From JBLMZW01 sp050259035 (lineage in GTDB: Bacteria; Bacillota; Syntrophomonadia; Syntrophomonadales; DTU052): a stretch of DNA of 25,077 nucleotides. The stretch covers positions 1 through 25,077 of the forward strand of contig JBLMZW010000130.1 of the NCBI GenBank assembly GCA_050259035.1, given 5' to 3'. Both the position numbers and the translations under genes were made by a program. How positions within the stretch are numbered: position 1 is the stretch's first letter; each line of letters begins with the position of its first letter. This document shows, in pieces, positions 8,426-15,564 of this stretch. The notes beneath the pieces were generated by a model that ran no database searches, was not told where the DNA came from, and saw only the letters and a list, made by a program, of their open reading frames with translations.

Positions 8426-9250
8426 ATGAAAGTTTGGGAGAAAGCCAAGCAATACTACCAGAAGTACCAAAAGTGGTTTATTCGTTTTATTTTCATTGTG
8501 GTGGTTTTTATCTGGCTTTTGCCGCCGGTTATTGGCAAGACACTGCCGGTGGAGAAGTCGATAAGTGTGACTATGGGCGTTATCCTTTTTTTCATGTTTA
8601 TTATGCTGGATCATTTATTGAGCATCAAGGAGCCGGATAAGATAGAAGTGTATCCGAATGAACATGGCGTCGGTGAGCGCATCCGTAGCTATATTGCAGA
8701 GGAGGCTCCGCACCACGTTAAGATGATTGAGTACAGCACCGGCAGTATTCGGCAGAGCTGGCTGCAGAACTTGGATGGGGTCCGAGATGTCAGGATCGAC
8801 CTCCTGATGCGCCATCCCGCTAGTACGACTGATTACCAGAGAAAATTCCGTATTTGTCCGGCCATAGTGGAACTCTCCCGCCGCTTTGGCAGTACCAGTA
8901 ATTTTAATGTCGTTTGTTATTCCAGCCCGGCCGGTCTAAGAGGCCGAAATTTTGATGATCGTTTCCTGGTTGTTGGGTGGTATACATACTATCTGGATCC
9001 CACCAGGCTAGTTGACGGCAAGCCGGAGTTGCGGGTGGTGGGGGATGGAAATGCTCTGGTGGCCAGTTACGCCAATTCGGAAAAGGGAGCTTTCCTGAAA
9101 AATATGTTTAATCGAGTTTTTGATGATCTATGGAGGAATGGCTCTCCCCTGGAGGAGGTATGCGGTGCCTACCCCTGGTGTGATGATTGTATGGGTAAAC
9201 CGCCCGCCGATTGGTTGAAGAAGACTAATCCCAGAAACGCTGCCAATTAG
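8426..9250 (+). CDS. Unrecognised membrane protein: two N-terminal helices plus possible degenerate PLD-like domain
   Basis: I do not recognise this 274-residue protein with confidence. A basic start is followed by two membrane helices (about 18-37 and 47-64) separated by a short loop, leaving a soluble region of about 200 residues, most likely cytoplasmic. That region alternates strands and helices: VKMIEYSTGSI near 98, VRIDLLMRHP near 121, FNVVCYSSP near 160, and DDRFLVVGW near 178. The order resembles phospholipase-D-fold proteins, in which the last segment would be HxKFLVVD, but the catalytic His and Lys are absent, so any such domain would be catalytically inactive. A WCDDC pair lies near the C-terminus. 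ATG 8426 follows AGGGAG about 11 bases upstream. It sits 40 bases after the phosphatase gene. Confidence 0.7.
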   Translation: MKVWEKAKQYYQKYQKWFIRFIFIVVVFIWLLPPVIGKTLPVEKSISVTMGVILFFMFIMLDHLLSIKEPDKIEVYPNEHGVGERIRSYIAEEAPHHVKMIEYSTGSIRQSWLQNLDGVRDVRIDLLMRHPASTTDYQRKFRICPAIVELSRRFGSTSNFNVVCYSSPAGLRGRNFDDRFLVVGWYTYYLDPTRLVDGKPELRVVGDGNALVASYANSEKGAFLKNMFNRVFDDLWRNGSPLEEVCGAYPWCDDCMGKPPADWLKKTNPRNAAN

Positions 9251-9325
9251 ATAGCCTGGGATAAATTATAAGCCTCCGGGGAATATAAGGGGGATTAATT
9301 TGTTGAGGCGAAGAGGAGTGAGGGA

Positions 9326-10720
9326 ATGAAAGATATTATATCGGTTGATGTGGGCCATTTAATTAGCCCGGGCTTGATCTCACAGCCGGATTTTGATGCT
9401 CTGGGGGATCGTTATGCCCAGGTTTTTCAGGATTACCAGGCTTCATTTCGGGACGGTACTTCTCCGCTGGTTCTTTCCCTGGCAGAGGAAAAATCTATTC
9501 CCTCGATCAAAACTCTGGCCCGGGAGCTGACTGGCAAGTATCAGGATTTTTTACTCCTAGGGATAGGTGGCTCGGCGCTGGGAACCAGAGCGGTGATGCA
9601 GTTCCTGAAGGGACCATACTATAATCTGGAGGGAAACGGCCCCCGACTGTTTATTCTGGATAATCTGGACCCGCCTCTGGCCGCGGGGCTTAATCGCATT
9701 TTAGACTTCAAAAAGACCGGCCTGATTTATACCAGCAAGTCCGGCTCGACGGCCGAAACCGCCGCCAACTTCCTTTATTTCAATCAGCGTTACCGTGAGG
9801 CCGGGGGTGACCCTGCCGATATAGTCTTTATCTGCGACCAGGCGGATAACGGAATAAACCGAATAGCGGCTCAATTGGGATGCCGTTTACTGCACATTCC
9901 CCATGATTTACAGGGAAGGTATTCAGTAATTTCCTCGGTTGGTTTTCTCCCCGCAGAAATAATCGGGGTGGATACCGGTGAAATGATTAAAGGGGCGAAA
10001 GCCGTATCCCAATCCATAATGAACAACCCGCTTTACCAGAACCCGGTTTTTGTTCTGGGTACTTGTCTCTATGAATTGGCCCGCCGGGGAAAATCCATCC
10101 ACGTCCTGTTCAACTACAGCAGCCTCTTATCCGAATTTGGCCTGTGGTTTATGCAGCTCTGGGGCGAAAGCCTGGGGAAAGAAGTGGATTTACAGGGCCG
10201 AAAAGTCAATGCCGGGACAACTCCCCTTTCCTGTGTAGGCGCAACGGATCAGCATTCTCTCCTGCAGCTCTTTAAGGAAGGACCGGCCGATAAAGTTTTC
10301 GGTTACCTTAAGGTTCTGAATTATGCTGAGGATCTGACTTTGCCATCTGAATATACTTCCGAACCTGAATATGCTTATTTTGGCGGGCACACCATGGGCG
10401 AACAGCTGCATATTGAACAGCTTTCCACCGAGATGAGCCTGGCCAATTCAGGCCACCCAGGCTATCGGCTGACCGTGAATGATGTTTCTGCGGTTTCTCT
10501 TGGGGCATTGTTCTTCTTCTACGAGGCTCTGGTAGCCTTCGTAGGTGCTCTCTGGAACATCAATCCATTTAACCAGCCGGGCGTCGAGGATGGCAAGAAG
10601 ATAACATATTGTCTTATGGGCCGCCAGGGACATGTAGAAAAGAGACCGGAGTTCCAGGCCAAGATAGATGAGTATAACCGGCGACGTTTGGTTATTGGGG
10701 TGGAAAATTTAGCCGAATAA
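9326..10720 (+). CDS. pgi: Glucose-6-phosphate isomerase
   Basis: Pgi interconverts glucose 6-phosphate and fructose 6-phosphate in glycolysis and gluconeogenesis in the cytoplasm. Visible motifs are GIGGSALG (79-86), the phosphate-binding SKSGSTAET (137-145), QGRYS (196-200) and the catalytic-region GESLGKE (280-286, Glu281 the likely base), followed by DQHS (308-311). Length 464 is near the short Firmicute form. ATG 9326 follows GAGGAGTGAGGG. The 75-base gap to the preceding gene has no hairpin, and a terminator-like hairpin lies downstream, so pgi is either alone or the last gene of the unit that begins with the phosphatase. Confidence 0.96.
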   Translation: MKDIISVDVGHLISPGLISQPDFDALGDRYAQVFQDYQASFRDGTSPLVLSLAEEKSIPSIKTLARELTGKYQDFLLLGIGGSALGTRAVMQFLKGPYYNLEGNGPRLFILDNLDPPLAAGLNRILDFKKTGLIYTSKSGSTAETAANFLYFNQRYREAGGDPADIVFICDQADNGINRIAAQLGCRLLHIPHDLQGRYSVISSVGFLPAEIIGVDTGEMIKGAKAVSQSIMNNPLYQNPVFVLGTCLYELARRGKSIHVLFNYSSLLSEFGLWFMQLWGESLGKEVDLQGRKVNAGTTPLSCVGATDQHSLLQLFKEGPADKVFGYLKVLNYAEDLTLPSEYTSEPEYAYFGGHTMGEQLHIEQLSTEMSLANSGHPGYRLTVNDVSAVSLGALFFFYEALVAFVGALWNINPFNQPGVEDGKKITYCLMGRQGHVEKRPEFQAKIDEYNRRRLVIGVENLAE

Positions 10721-10763
10721 GTCCAATGTTTAAAGGTTCCTTTTCAGATAGACGAAAAATAAC

Positions 10764-10769
10764 TACAAT
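10764..10769 (+). promoter_or_regulatory. Possible -10 box upstream of the udg-tsa operon
   Basis: TACAAT at 10764 has a four-of-six -35 match (TTTTCA, 10741-10746) at 17 bases. If used, transcripts would include the hairpin at 10782-10802 in their leader. Weak evidence; the hairpin could equally be only the pgi terminator. Confidence 0.3.
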
Positions 10770-10781
10770 ATAGTCAGTTAG

Positions 10782-10804
10782 AGACAGGCTTTAAGCCTGT
10801 CTTT
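10782..10804 (+). terminator. Hairpin after pgi, probable weak intrinsic terminator
   Basis: AGACAGGCT-TTA-AGCCTGTCT is a perfect 9-bp stem with a 3-base loop, 61 bases after the pgi stop, followed only by TTTATG. The stem is strong but the T-run is short, so termination may be partial. Confidence 0.55.
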
Positions 10805-10847
10805 ATGTTGATTGGAATACATGACAACCGGGAAGGAGACAATTATT

Positions 10848-11534
10848 ATGCAACAAGATGGCTTGTTTGACGATGCCTCGCCGCCCAGTTTCGAGGAAAC
10901 CTCGGCCAAGCCCGTTGAGCAGCGCTACATATTCTTACCCGGTCTAAGACCGGATGAGGGTTATCATGATATAACCGAAATGGATAAATTAGAACAGACT
11001 GCGAGAGGCTGCTTCTGTTGTCCCCTAAGACGTGATTGCACTCAGGTGGTGTTCGGCGACGGAAATCCGGAAGCTGATATAATGCTGGTAGGAGAGGGCC
11101 CGGGAGAGACCGAAGATCAGATGGGCAAGCCGTTTGTAGGAAAAGCTGGGCAGCTCCTGGATAAAATTCTCGAGGCGGTTAACTTTACCCGCTCACAGGT
11201 CTACATTGGCAATGTGGTTAAATGCCGCCCTCCGGGAAACCGTCTTCCCAACGCTCAGGAGATAACTGCCTGCCGGGGTTATCTGGAGGCGCAGATTAGA
11301 ATTATTAGGCCTCAAATCATAATTTGCCTAGGGGCCCTGGCCACTCAGACCGTGGTTGATCCCCGGGCCAAGATTACCCAGGTGCGGGGCCGGTGGTTTT
11401 CCCGCCATGAGGTAATGATAATGCCGACCTACCACCCGGCGGCTTTACTGCGTAATGAAAATCTAAAACGGCCGGTTTGGGAGGACTTTAAGTTGATCAG
11501 GGACGAGGTTCAGAAGCGGGGTTTAAAAGTTTGA
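10848..11534 (+). CDS. udg: Family-4 (Fe-S) uracil-DNA glycosylase
   Basis: This enzyme removes uracil from DNA as the first step of base excision repair. The [4Fe-4S] ligands are C55 and C58 (in CFCC), C126 (KCRP) and C142; the CxxC and the 16-residue step between the last two agree with thermophilic family-4 enzymes. The catalytic-pocket motif GEGPGETED (83-90) and the HPAALLR motif near the C-terminus are intact. ATG 10848 is chosen because GGAAGGAG (10831-10838) is nine bases upstream; a longer frame from TTG 10812 lacks a ribosome site. The first 40 residues are an acidic leader not needed for the fold. It overlaps the tsaE start (TTGA), so it is co-translated with the t6A genes. Confidence 0.92.
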   Translation: MQQDGLFDDASPPSFEETSAKPVEQRYIFLPGLRPDEGYHDITEMDKLEQTARGCFCCPLRRDCTQVVFGDGNPEADIMLVGEGPGETEDQMGKPFVGKAGQLLDKILEAVNFTRSQVYIGNVVKCRPPGNRLPNAQEITACRGYLEAQIRIIRPQIIICLGALATQTVVDPRAKITQVRGRWFSRHEVMIMPTYHPAALLRNENLKRPVWEDFKLIRDEVQKRGLKV

Positions 11535-12001
11535 TTTCCAGGCAGCTAACCATAAATGATGCAGAGCATATGATGAATTTAGGTGAAGTGTTATCCTATG
11601 AGTTAAGAGATGGTGACCGGATAAACCTGATCGGAGAATTGGGTGCCGGGAAAACCACTCTGGCCAAAGGGATAGTCAGGGGACTGGGCTACCCTGGAAG
11701 GGTAACCAGCCCGACTTTTACTATAATGAATGTCTATCAGGGAAGACTGCCTATTTATCATCTGGATTTTTACCGGCTTCGGGGTGAAAATATTGATCCC
11801 GATGAATGGGAAGAGGCTTATTATGGCGACGGGATAACCCTGGTAGAATGGCCTGAGGATAAAGTGGAAGATGACCAGAACATCAGGATTGAAATAGAAA
11901 TAACCAGCGGCGATTACGACCTGCCCAGAATGGTCACGATATTTATTCCTGATGAACGACGGACGATTATAGAGAGGCTGACGACTATTGCTGGTACTTA
12001 G
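11531..12001 (+). CDS. tsaE: tRNA t6A-modification ATPase TsaE
   Basis: TsaE is the ATPase that acts with TsaB and TsaD to put threonylcarbamoyl on A37 of ANN-decoding tRNAs. Walker A GELGAGKTT (35-43), the SPTFT switch near 62, HLDFYRL near 77 and VEWPE near 104 are all present. Length 156 is normal. The TTG start overlaps the udg stop by four bases; starting at the later ATG (11570) would cut into the first strand-helix unit, so TTG is preferred. It is followed with overlap by tsaB, with tsaD two genes on, giving the usual Firmicute tsaE-tsaB-rimI-tsaD order. Confidence 0.93.
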   Translation: MISRQLTINDAEHMMNLGEVLSYELRDGDRINLIGELGAGKTTLAKGIVRGLGYPGRVTSPTFTIMNVYQGRLPIYHLDFYRLRGENIDPDEWEEAYYGDGITLVEWPEDKVEDDQNIRIEIEITSGDYDLPRMVTIFIPDERRTIIERLTTIAGT

Positions 12002-12707
12002 TATTGATACTGCTACCCCGGTGGCAGGGGTGGCTCTGGTTGATGATCACAAGACCCGTTTCGAAGCAACCGCCAATAACGGGTTAAACCATTCCCGCAA
12101 TTTGATGCAAAACGTTGACCTGGTCTTGCGGGAATGTTCCGTTAGTATAAAAGACCTTGATGCCGTGGCGGTGACTATTGGGCCCGGGTCCTTTACCGGG
12201 CTGCGCATCGGTCTGGCTACCGCCAAGGGTCTGGTTTTAGCTGCCAACTGTGCTATTATCGGCATACCTACCCTGGATGCTCTGGCTTATAGTGTTTCCT
12301 GGGCTGGCGGATTGATTTGCACAGTTTTAAATGCCCGCAAAGGCGAAGTTTACGGAGCTTTATACCTGGGGGGAAAGGAATACCCGGTTAGGATTTCCGA
12401 ATATATGGCGGTTTCTCCTGAAGTCATGAATAGAAGGTGCATAGATGTGTTAGGAGACAGGTCAATAGATGAAGTAACTTTTGTAGGGGATGGTGTCCCG
12501 GTACTTAAAATTCAGCCTGATGACAGATACACTTTTCGATTTCCTCCTGACCCGGGAATCCTTTCCCGCGCGTCGAACGGGGGTCGCCTGGCCATAAAAC
12601 GCCTTGAAAACGGTGAAAAGGATGATGTTTTTACTTTGACTCCAATATATATCCGCCTTTCTGAAGCCGAGTCAAGGTTGGAACAACAAGGGGGCCAGGA
12701 AAAATGA
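11988..12707 (+). CDS. tsaB: tRNA t6A-modification protein TsaB
   Basis: TsaB is the non-catalytic ASKHA-fold partner of TsaD. It opens LVLSIDTATPVAGVAL, the first nucleotide-fold strand pair, and has the family motif PGSFTGLRIGLATAKGL at about 63-79. Length 239 is normal. TTG 11988 lies inside the end of tsaE (14-base overlap), with GAGAGG about 11 bases upstream. The C-terminal half is variable, as in the family. The stop overlaps the rimI start as ATGA. Confidence 0.93.
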   Translation: MLVLSIDTATPVAGVALVDDHKTRFEATANNGLNHSRNLMQNVDLVLRECSVSIKDLDAVAVTIGPGSFTGLRIGLATAKGLVLAANCAIIGIPTLDALAYSVSWAGGLICTVLNARKGEVYGALYLGGKEYPVRISEYMAVSPEVMNRRCIDVLGDRSIDEVTFVGDGVPVLKIQPDDRYTFRFPPDPGILSRASNGGRLAIKRLENGEKDDVFTLTPIYIRLSEAESRLEQQGGQEK

Positions 12708-13183
12708 AATTGGTCCTGAGAGAGATGAAATACAAGGATTTAGATCAGGTGCTATCTATTGAAAAGGTTTCTTTTCCGGTTCCCTGGTCAAGAGAGTCTT
12801 ATCAGGGGGAACTAAAGAATATTTTTGCCACTTACATTGTGGCGGAAGAAGGCTTCCTTATCATCGGTTATTGTGGAGTATGGTGCATTTTTGACGAGGC
12901 CCATATAACCAATATAGCCGTCCATCCTCAGAGGAGAGGAAAAAACCTGGGACAGCTGCTGATGCTTAAAGCCATGGAAACTGCTATTGCCAAGGGGGCT
13001 CATCGTATGACCCTGGAAGTGCGTCCGTCCAACGAAAGAGCCCTGGCTCTCTACCAACGTCTGGGTTTTGAGGCGGTCGGTCTGCGCAAAGGATATTACA
13101 GCGATAACAATGAAGACGCCATTATTATGGACAGAGTCTTGATACCGGGAGAGAAACTGCAGCAAGACGAGACTAACAGTTAG
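12704..13183 (+). CDS. rimI: Ribosomal-protein-alanine N-acetyltransferase RimI-like
   Basis: This is a GNAT acetyltransferase. The acetyl-CoA loop is seen as HPQRRGKNLGQLLMLKAM (about 77-94), preceded by the ITNIAVHP strand and followed by EVRPSNERALALYQRLGF (about 106-123), the usual RimI ending. RimI acetylates the N-terminal alanine of ribosomal protein S18 in E. coli; the Firmicute copy beside the tsa genes may have wider targets. It overlaps tsaB by four bases. A distinct GNAT substrate cannot be ruled out. Confidence 0.88.
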   Translation: MKLVLREMKYKDLDQVLSIEKVSFPVPWSRESYQGELKNIFATYIVAEEGFLIIGYCGVWCIFDEAHITNIAVHPQRRGKNLGQLLMLKAMETAIAKGAHRMTLEVRPSNERALALYQRLGFEAVGLRKGYYSDNNEDAIIMDRVLIPGEKLQQDETNS

Positions 13184-13220
13184 AAAAAGCAGCGAAAATA
13201 CTTAGAAGAGAGAAGGAAAT

Positions 13221-14255
13221 ATGGATAACACAGTAAGAATACTTGGGATAGAGACCTCTTGCGATGAGACCGCGGTTGCTATTGTAGAAAACGGCAACCG
13301 GATTCTTTCCCATTTAATAGCTTCTCAAATCGACGTTCACCAGCGTTTTGGCGGAGTAGTTCCTGAAGTGGCGTCACGCAAACATATCGAAGTCATTGCC
13401 GGCATGGTAGCTCAAGCCTTTGCTGAAGCAGGGTTAAAGTACGAAGATGTTACCGCGGTGGCTGTTACTAATACCCCAGGATTAATAGGAGCCCTCCTGG
13501 TTGGCGTTTCCCTGGCTAAGAGCCTGGCCTATGGCCTGGAAAAACCGCTGATCCCGGTTAACCACCTGGAAGCCCACATATATGCCAATTTCTTGGCGAA
13601 CGAGCCACCGGTTCTTCCGGCAATATGCCTGGTTGTGTCCGGTGGACATACCAGTTTGTTATACATGAAGGAGTCATTTAGCTTCGAAGTGCTGGGGGAA
13701 ACTCGAGATGATGCCGCAGGTGAAGCTTTTGATAAAGTTGCGCGTTTCCTGGGACTAGGTTATCCCGGAGGGCCCGCGATGCAAAAGGTGGCCGCCCAGG
13801 GTCAGCCAGGGAGATATAAACTGCCCAGAGCTTATCTAGACCGGCAGGGTTACGAGTTCAGTTTCAGCGGACTGAAAACGGCCACCATGAATTTATGGAA
13901 TCAGCTGAAGAGAGAAGGGGAAGAGGCCCATATTTATGATTTGGCGGCCGAGTTCCAGGAGGCCCTGGTGGATGTTCTGGTTGAGAAAACTATTCACGCT
14001 GCCGAAGCAACAGGAGTGCGCCAGATTTTGGTGGCTGGAGGAGTAGCCGCCAACAGTTTATTAAGGGAAAGGTTGCACAAGGAATCCGGCAAAAGAAACC
14101 TGTTACTTTCTATGCCGGAACCGGCGTTATGTACTGATAATGCAGCTATGGTCGGATGTGCAGGCTTCTACCGTTATCTAAAAAATGATTTTGGCGGTTT
14201 GGATCTCAATGCATCCCCCAATTTTGAATTTGATGTGAAAAACTCCTGTGGATAA
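13221..14255 (+). CDS. tsaD: tRNA N6-adenosine threonylcarbamoyltransferase TsaD
   Basis: TsaD transfers threonylcarbamoyl from its AMP carrier to A37 of tRNA, working with TsaB and TsaE. The start GIETSCDETAVAI (9-21), metal-binding His115 and His119 (NHLEAHIYA), VSGGHTSL near 138 and the late metal Asp in CTDNAAM are present. Length 344 is normal. ATG 13221 follows AGAAGGA. The last two codons and stop (TGT GGA TAA) spell a perfect DnaA box, so the gene end is part of the cluster that follows. Confidence 0.96.
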   Translation: MDNTVRILGIETSCDETAVAIVENGNRILSHLIASQIDVHQRFGGVVPEVASRKHIEVIAGMVAQAFAEAGLKYEDVTAVAVTNTPGLIGALLVGVSLAKSLAYGLEKPLIPVNHLEAHIYANFLANEPPVLPAICLVVSGGHTSLLYMKESFSFEVLGETRDDAAGEAFDKVARFLGLGYPGGPAMQKVAAQGQPGRYKLPRAYLDRQGYEFSFSGLKTATMNLWNQLKREGEEAHIYDLAAEFQEALVDVLVEKTIHAAEATGVRQILVAGGVAANSLLRERLHKESGKRNLLLSMPEPALCTDNAAMVGCAGFYRYLKNDFGGLDLNASPNFEFDVKNSCG

Positions 14256-14359
14256 TGTGGATAAGTCTGTTGATAATTAATTTGACAAGCTTTTTGACCT
14301 TCCTTTTATTGGTAATAAATTGGGAAATCCGTGGATATGGGATTTAAGGTTGTGGATAA
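14247..14359. promoter_or_regulatory. Cluster of DnaA boxes between tsaD and lgt
   Basis: TGTGGATAA, the exact reverse complement of the DnaA box TTATCCACA, occurs at 14247-14255, immediately again at 14256-14264, and at 14351-14359. TGTTGATAA at 14268-14276 is an 8-of-9 match, and CGTGGATAT at 14330-14338 a weak 7-of-9. All point the same way. Between the two groups lies an AT-rich stretch with a promoter. This is a candidate chromosomal DnaA-binding cluster that could titrate DnaA or control lgt. Sites are seen directly; binding is inferred. Confidence 0.75.
14282..14310 (+). promoter_or_regulatory. Probable promoter for lgt, flanked by DnaA boxes
   Basis: TTGACA (14282-14287) is a perfect -35; at 17 bases follows TTTATT (14305-14310), four of six for a -10. 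The transcript would start near 14317, about 60 to 70 bases before lgt. Three DnaA boxes lie just upstream and one perfect box downstream of it. Confidence 0.5.
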
Positions 14360-14379
14360 TTTTGAAAGGTCGGAGGTGA

Positions 14380-15141
14380 TTGATTCTGCACCCAATTATA
14401 TTTGAAATAGGCAATTTTGCTGTGTACTCTTACGGGCTAATGTTGGCTTTGGGAGCTGCCCTGGCCGTCGTCCTAACCTTAAGAGAGGCAAAAAAAGAAG
14501 GAATCAGCGAGGAAGTTATTCTAGATATTTCTATACTGGCAATCCTCTCCGGGGTTATAGGTTCCCGGCTGTTTTATGTGTTCTTTTACGAGTGGGATTA
14601 TTATCATTATCACCCCTGGCAGATTTTAAACCTGCGCAGTGAGGGGTTGGTTTTCTACGGGGCCTTTATTTTTGGCCTCATTACCCTGCTGTTGTATGTG
14701 CGATACAAGAAACTAAATCCCTGGAAGCTTTTAGATCTGTTTTCTCCCTATCTTGCTCTGGGGTATGCTATTGCCCGTATCGGATGTTTCCTTAATGGAT
14801 GTTGTTATGGAAAGCCCACCTCTTTGCCATGGGGTGTGGTATTCCCCGATCTGGATCCAATACCCCGACACCCAACTCAGATATACAGCACCATCCTATC
14901 CCTGGCTCTATTTGCTATTTTAAAATGGTTATTTCCCCGCCGTAAGTTTAACGGAGAGGTCTTCCTGGTTTTCCTTTTAGGTTACTCGGGAGGCCGGTTT
15001 ATCAACGAATTTTTCCGTGAGAACCTGGAAATTTTTCCGGGAATGACTATTGGACAGGGAATATCGCTTTTGATCTTTGTTGCAGCCGCTATAATCACCT
15101 TTGTCATTTTACGTAAGAAAAGGATGTCCAAAGATAGTTAG
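14380..15141 (+). CDS. lgt: Prolipoprotein diacylglyceryl transferase
   Basis: Lgt moves diacylglycerol from phosphatidylglycerol to the lipobox cysteine of prolipoproteins in the cytoplasmic membrane. About seven hydrophobic helices are visible. The Lgt signature is complete: EGLVFYGAF near 89, then ARIGCFLNGCCYG near 136-148, HPTQIYS near 165, and GGRFINEFFREN near 204-215. Length (about 250) is normal. The start is ambiguous. TTG 14380 is only three bases from GGAGG (14372-14376), whereas an in-frame CTG at 14386 is nine bases from it and gives MHPIIFEIG, closer to the usual Lgt beginning. A ferredoxin gene follows after 15 bases. Confidence 0.95.
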   Translation: MILHPIIFEIGNFAVYSYGLMLALGAALAVVLTLREAKKEGISEEVILDISILAILSGVIGSRLFYVFFYEWDYYHYHPWQILNLRSEGLVFYGAFIFGLITLLLYVRYKKLNPWKLLDLFSPYLALGYAIARIGCFLNGCCYGKPTSLPWGVVFPDLDPIPRHPTQIYSTILSLALFAILKWLFPRRKFNGEVFLVFLLGYSGGRFINEFFRENLEIFPGMTIGQGISLLIFVAAAIITFVILRKKRMSKDS

Positions 15142-15156
15142 GAAGGACTTGATAAA

Positions 15157-15564
15157 ATGGTTAAGGTTATAAGCGCGCCAGATATGGCCAGGTGTATCGG
15201 TTGTTATTCCTGCATGCTGGCATGTTCCCGAGAGATAATGAAATCATTTTCGCCACAGCACGCTGCTTTAAGAATTCGCACCCGAGGAGGACTCCAGAGT
15301 AAACTGACCGCTGATATATGCCGCGCATGCAAACAGCCGCCCTGTGCCGAGGCTTGTGGATACCAGGCCCTGATACCTCGTAAGGGGGGGGGAGTAAAAC
15401 TGGCGGAAGAAAAGTGCAGCGGGTGCGGTGATTGCATAAAAGCTTGCCCGATAAATTATATCCAGATGGATCCAAACAATGAAAAGATAATAATGTGCAT
15501 TCATTGTGGAATCTGTGCCAGGTATTGCCCCCATGGCTGTCTGGCATTGGCGGAGGCAGAATGA
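15157..15564 (+). CDS. Ferredoxin-type electron-transfer subunit with four predicted [4Fe-4S] clusters
   Basis: The 135-residue protein carries four cysteine groups: CIGCYSCMLAC (13-23), CRACKQPPCAEAC, CSGCGDCIKACP and CIHCGICARYCP, enough for four [4Fe-4S] clusters in the layout of HycB/CooF/YdhY-type electron carriers. There is no signal peptide, so it is cytoplasmic. Its stop overlaps the start of the AOR-family gene, and a ferredoxin next to an AOR enzyme recalls E. coli ydhY-ydhV and AorA-AorB pairs. I infer that it takes electrons from the oxidoreductase. ATG 15157 follows AGGAAGGA. The ferredoxin gene may share the lgt transcript. Confidence 0.85.
   Translation: MVKVISAPDMARCIGCYSCMLACSREIMKSFSPQHAALRIRTRGGLQSKLTADICRACKQPPCAEACGYQALIPRKGGGVKLAEEKCSGCGDCIKACPINYIQMDPNNEKIIMCIHCGICARYCPHGCLALAEAE

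Noticed and set aside
10812..10847. Longer N-terminus for the uracil-DNA glycosylase from TTG 10812
   Set aside because: No ribosome site precedes it, whereas ATG 10848 has GGAAGGAG at the right distance.
12812..13165. Minus-strand open frame of 117 codons opposite rimI
   Set aside because: The plus strand encodes a clear GNAT protein, and the antisense product shows no motif or start signal.
15495..15560. Upstream extension of the AOR gene
   Set aside because: It lies inside the ferredoxin gene in another frame; ATG 15561 with GGAGG gives the family N-terminus.
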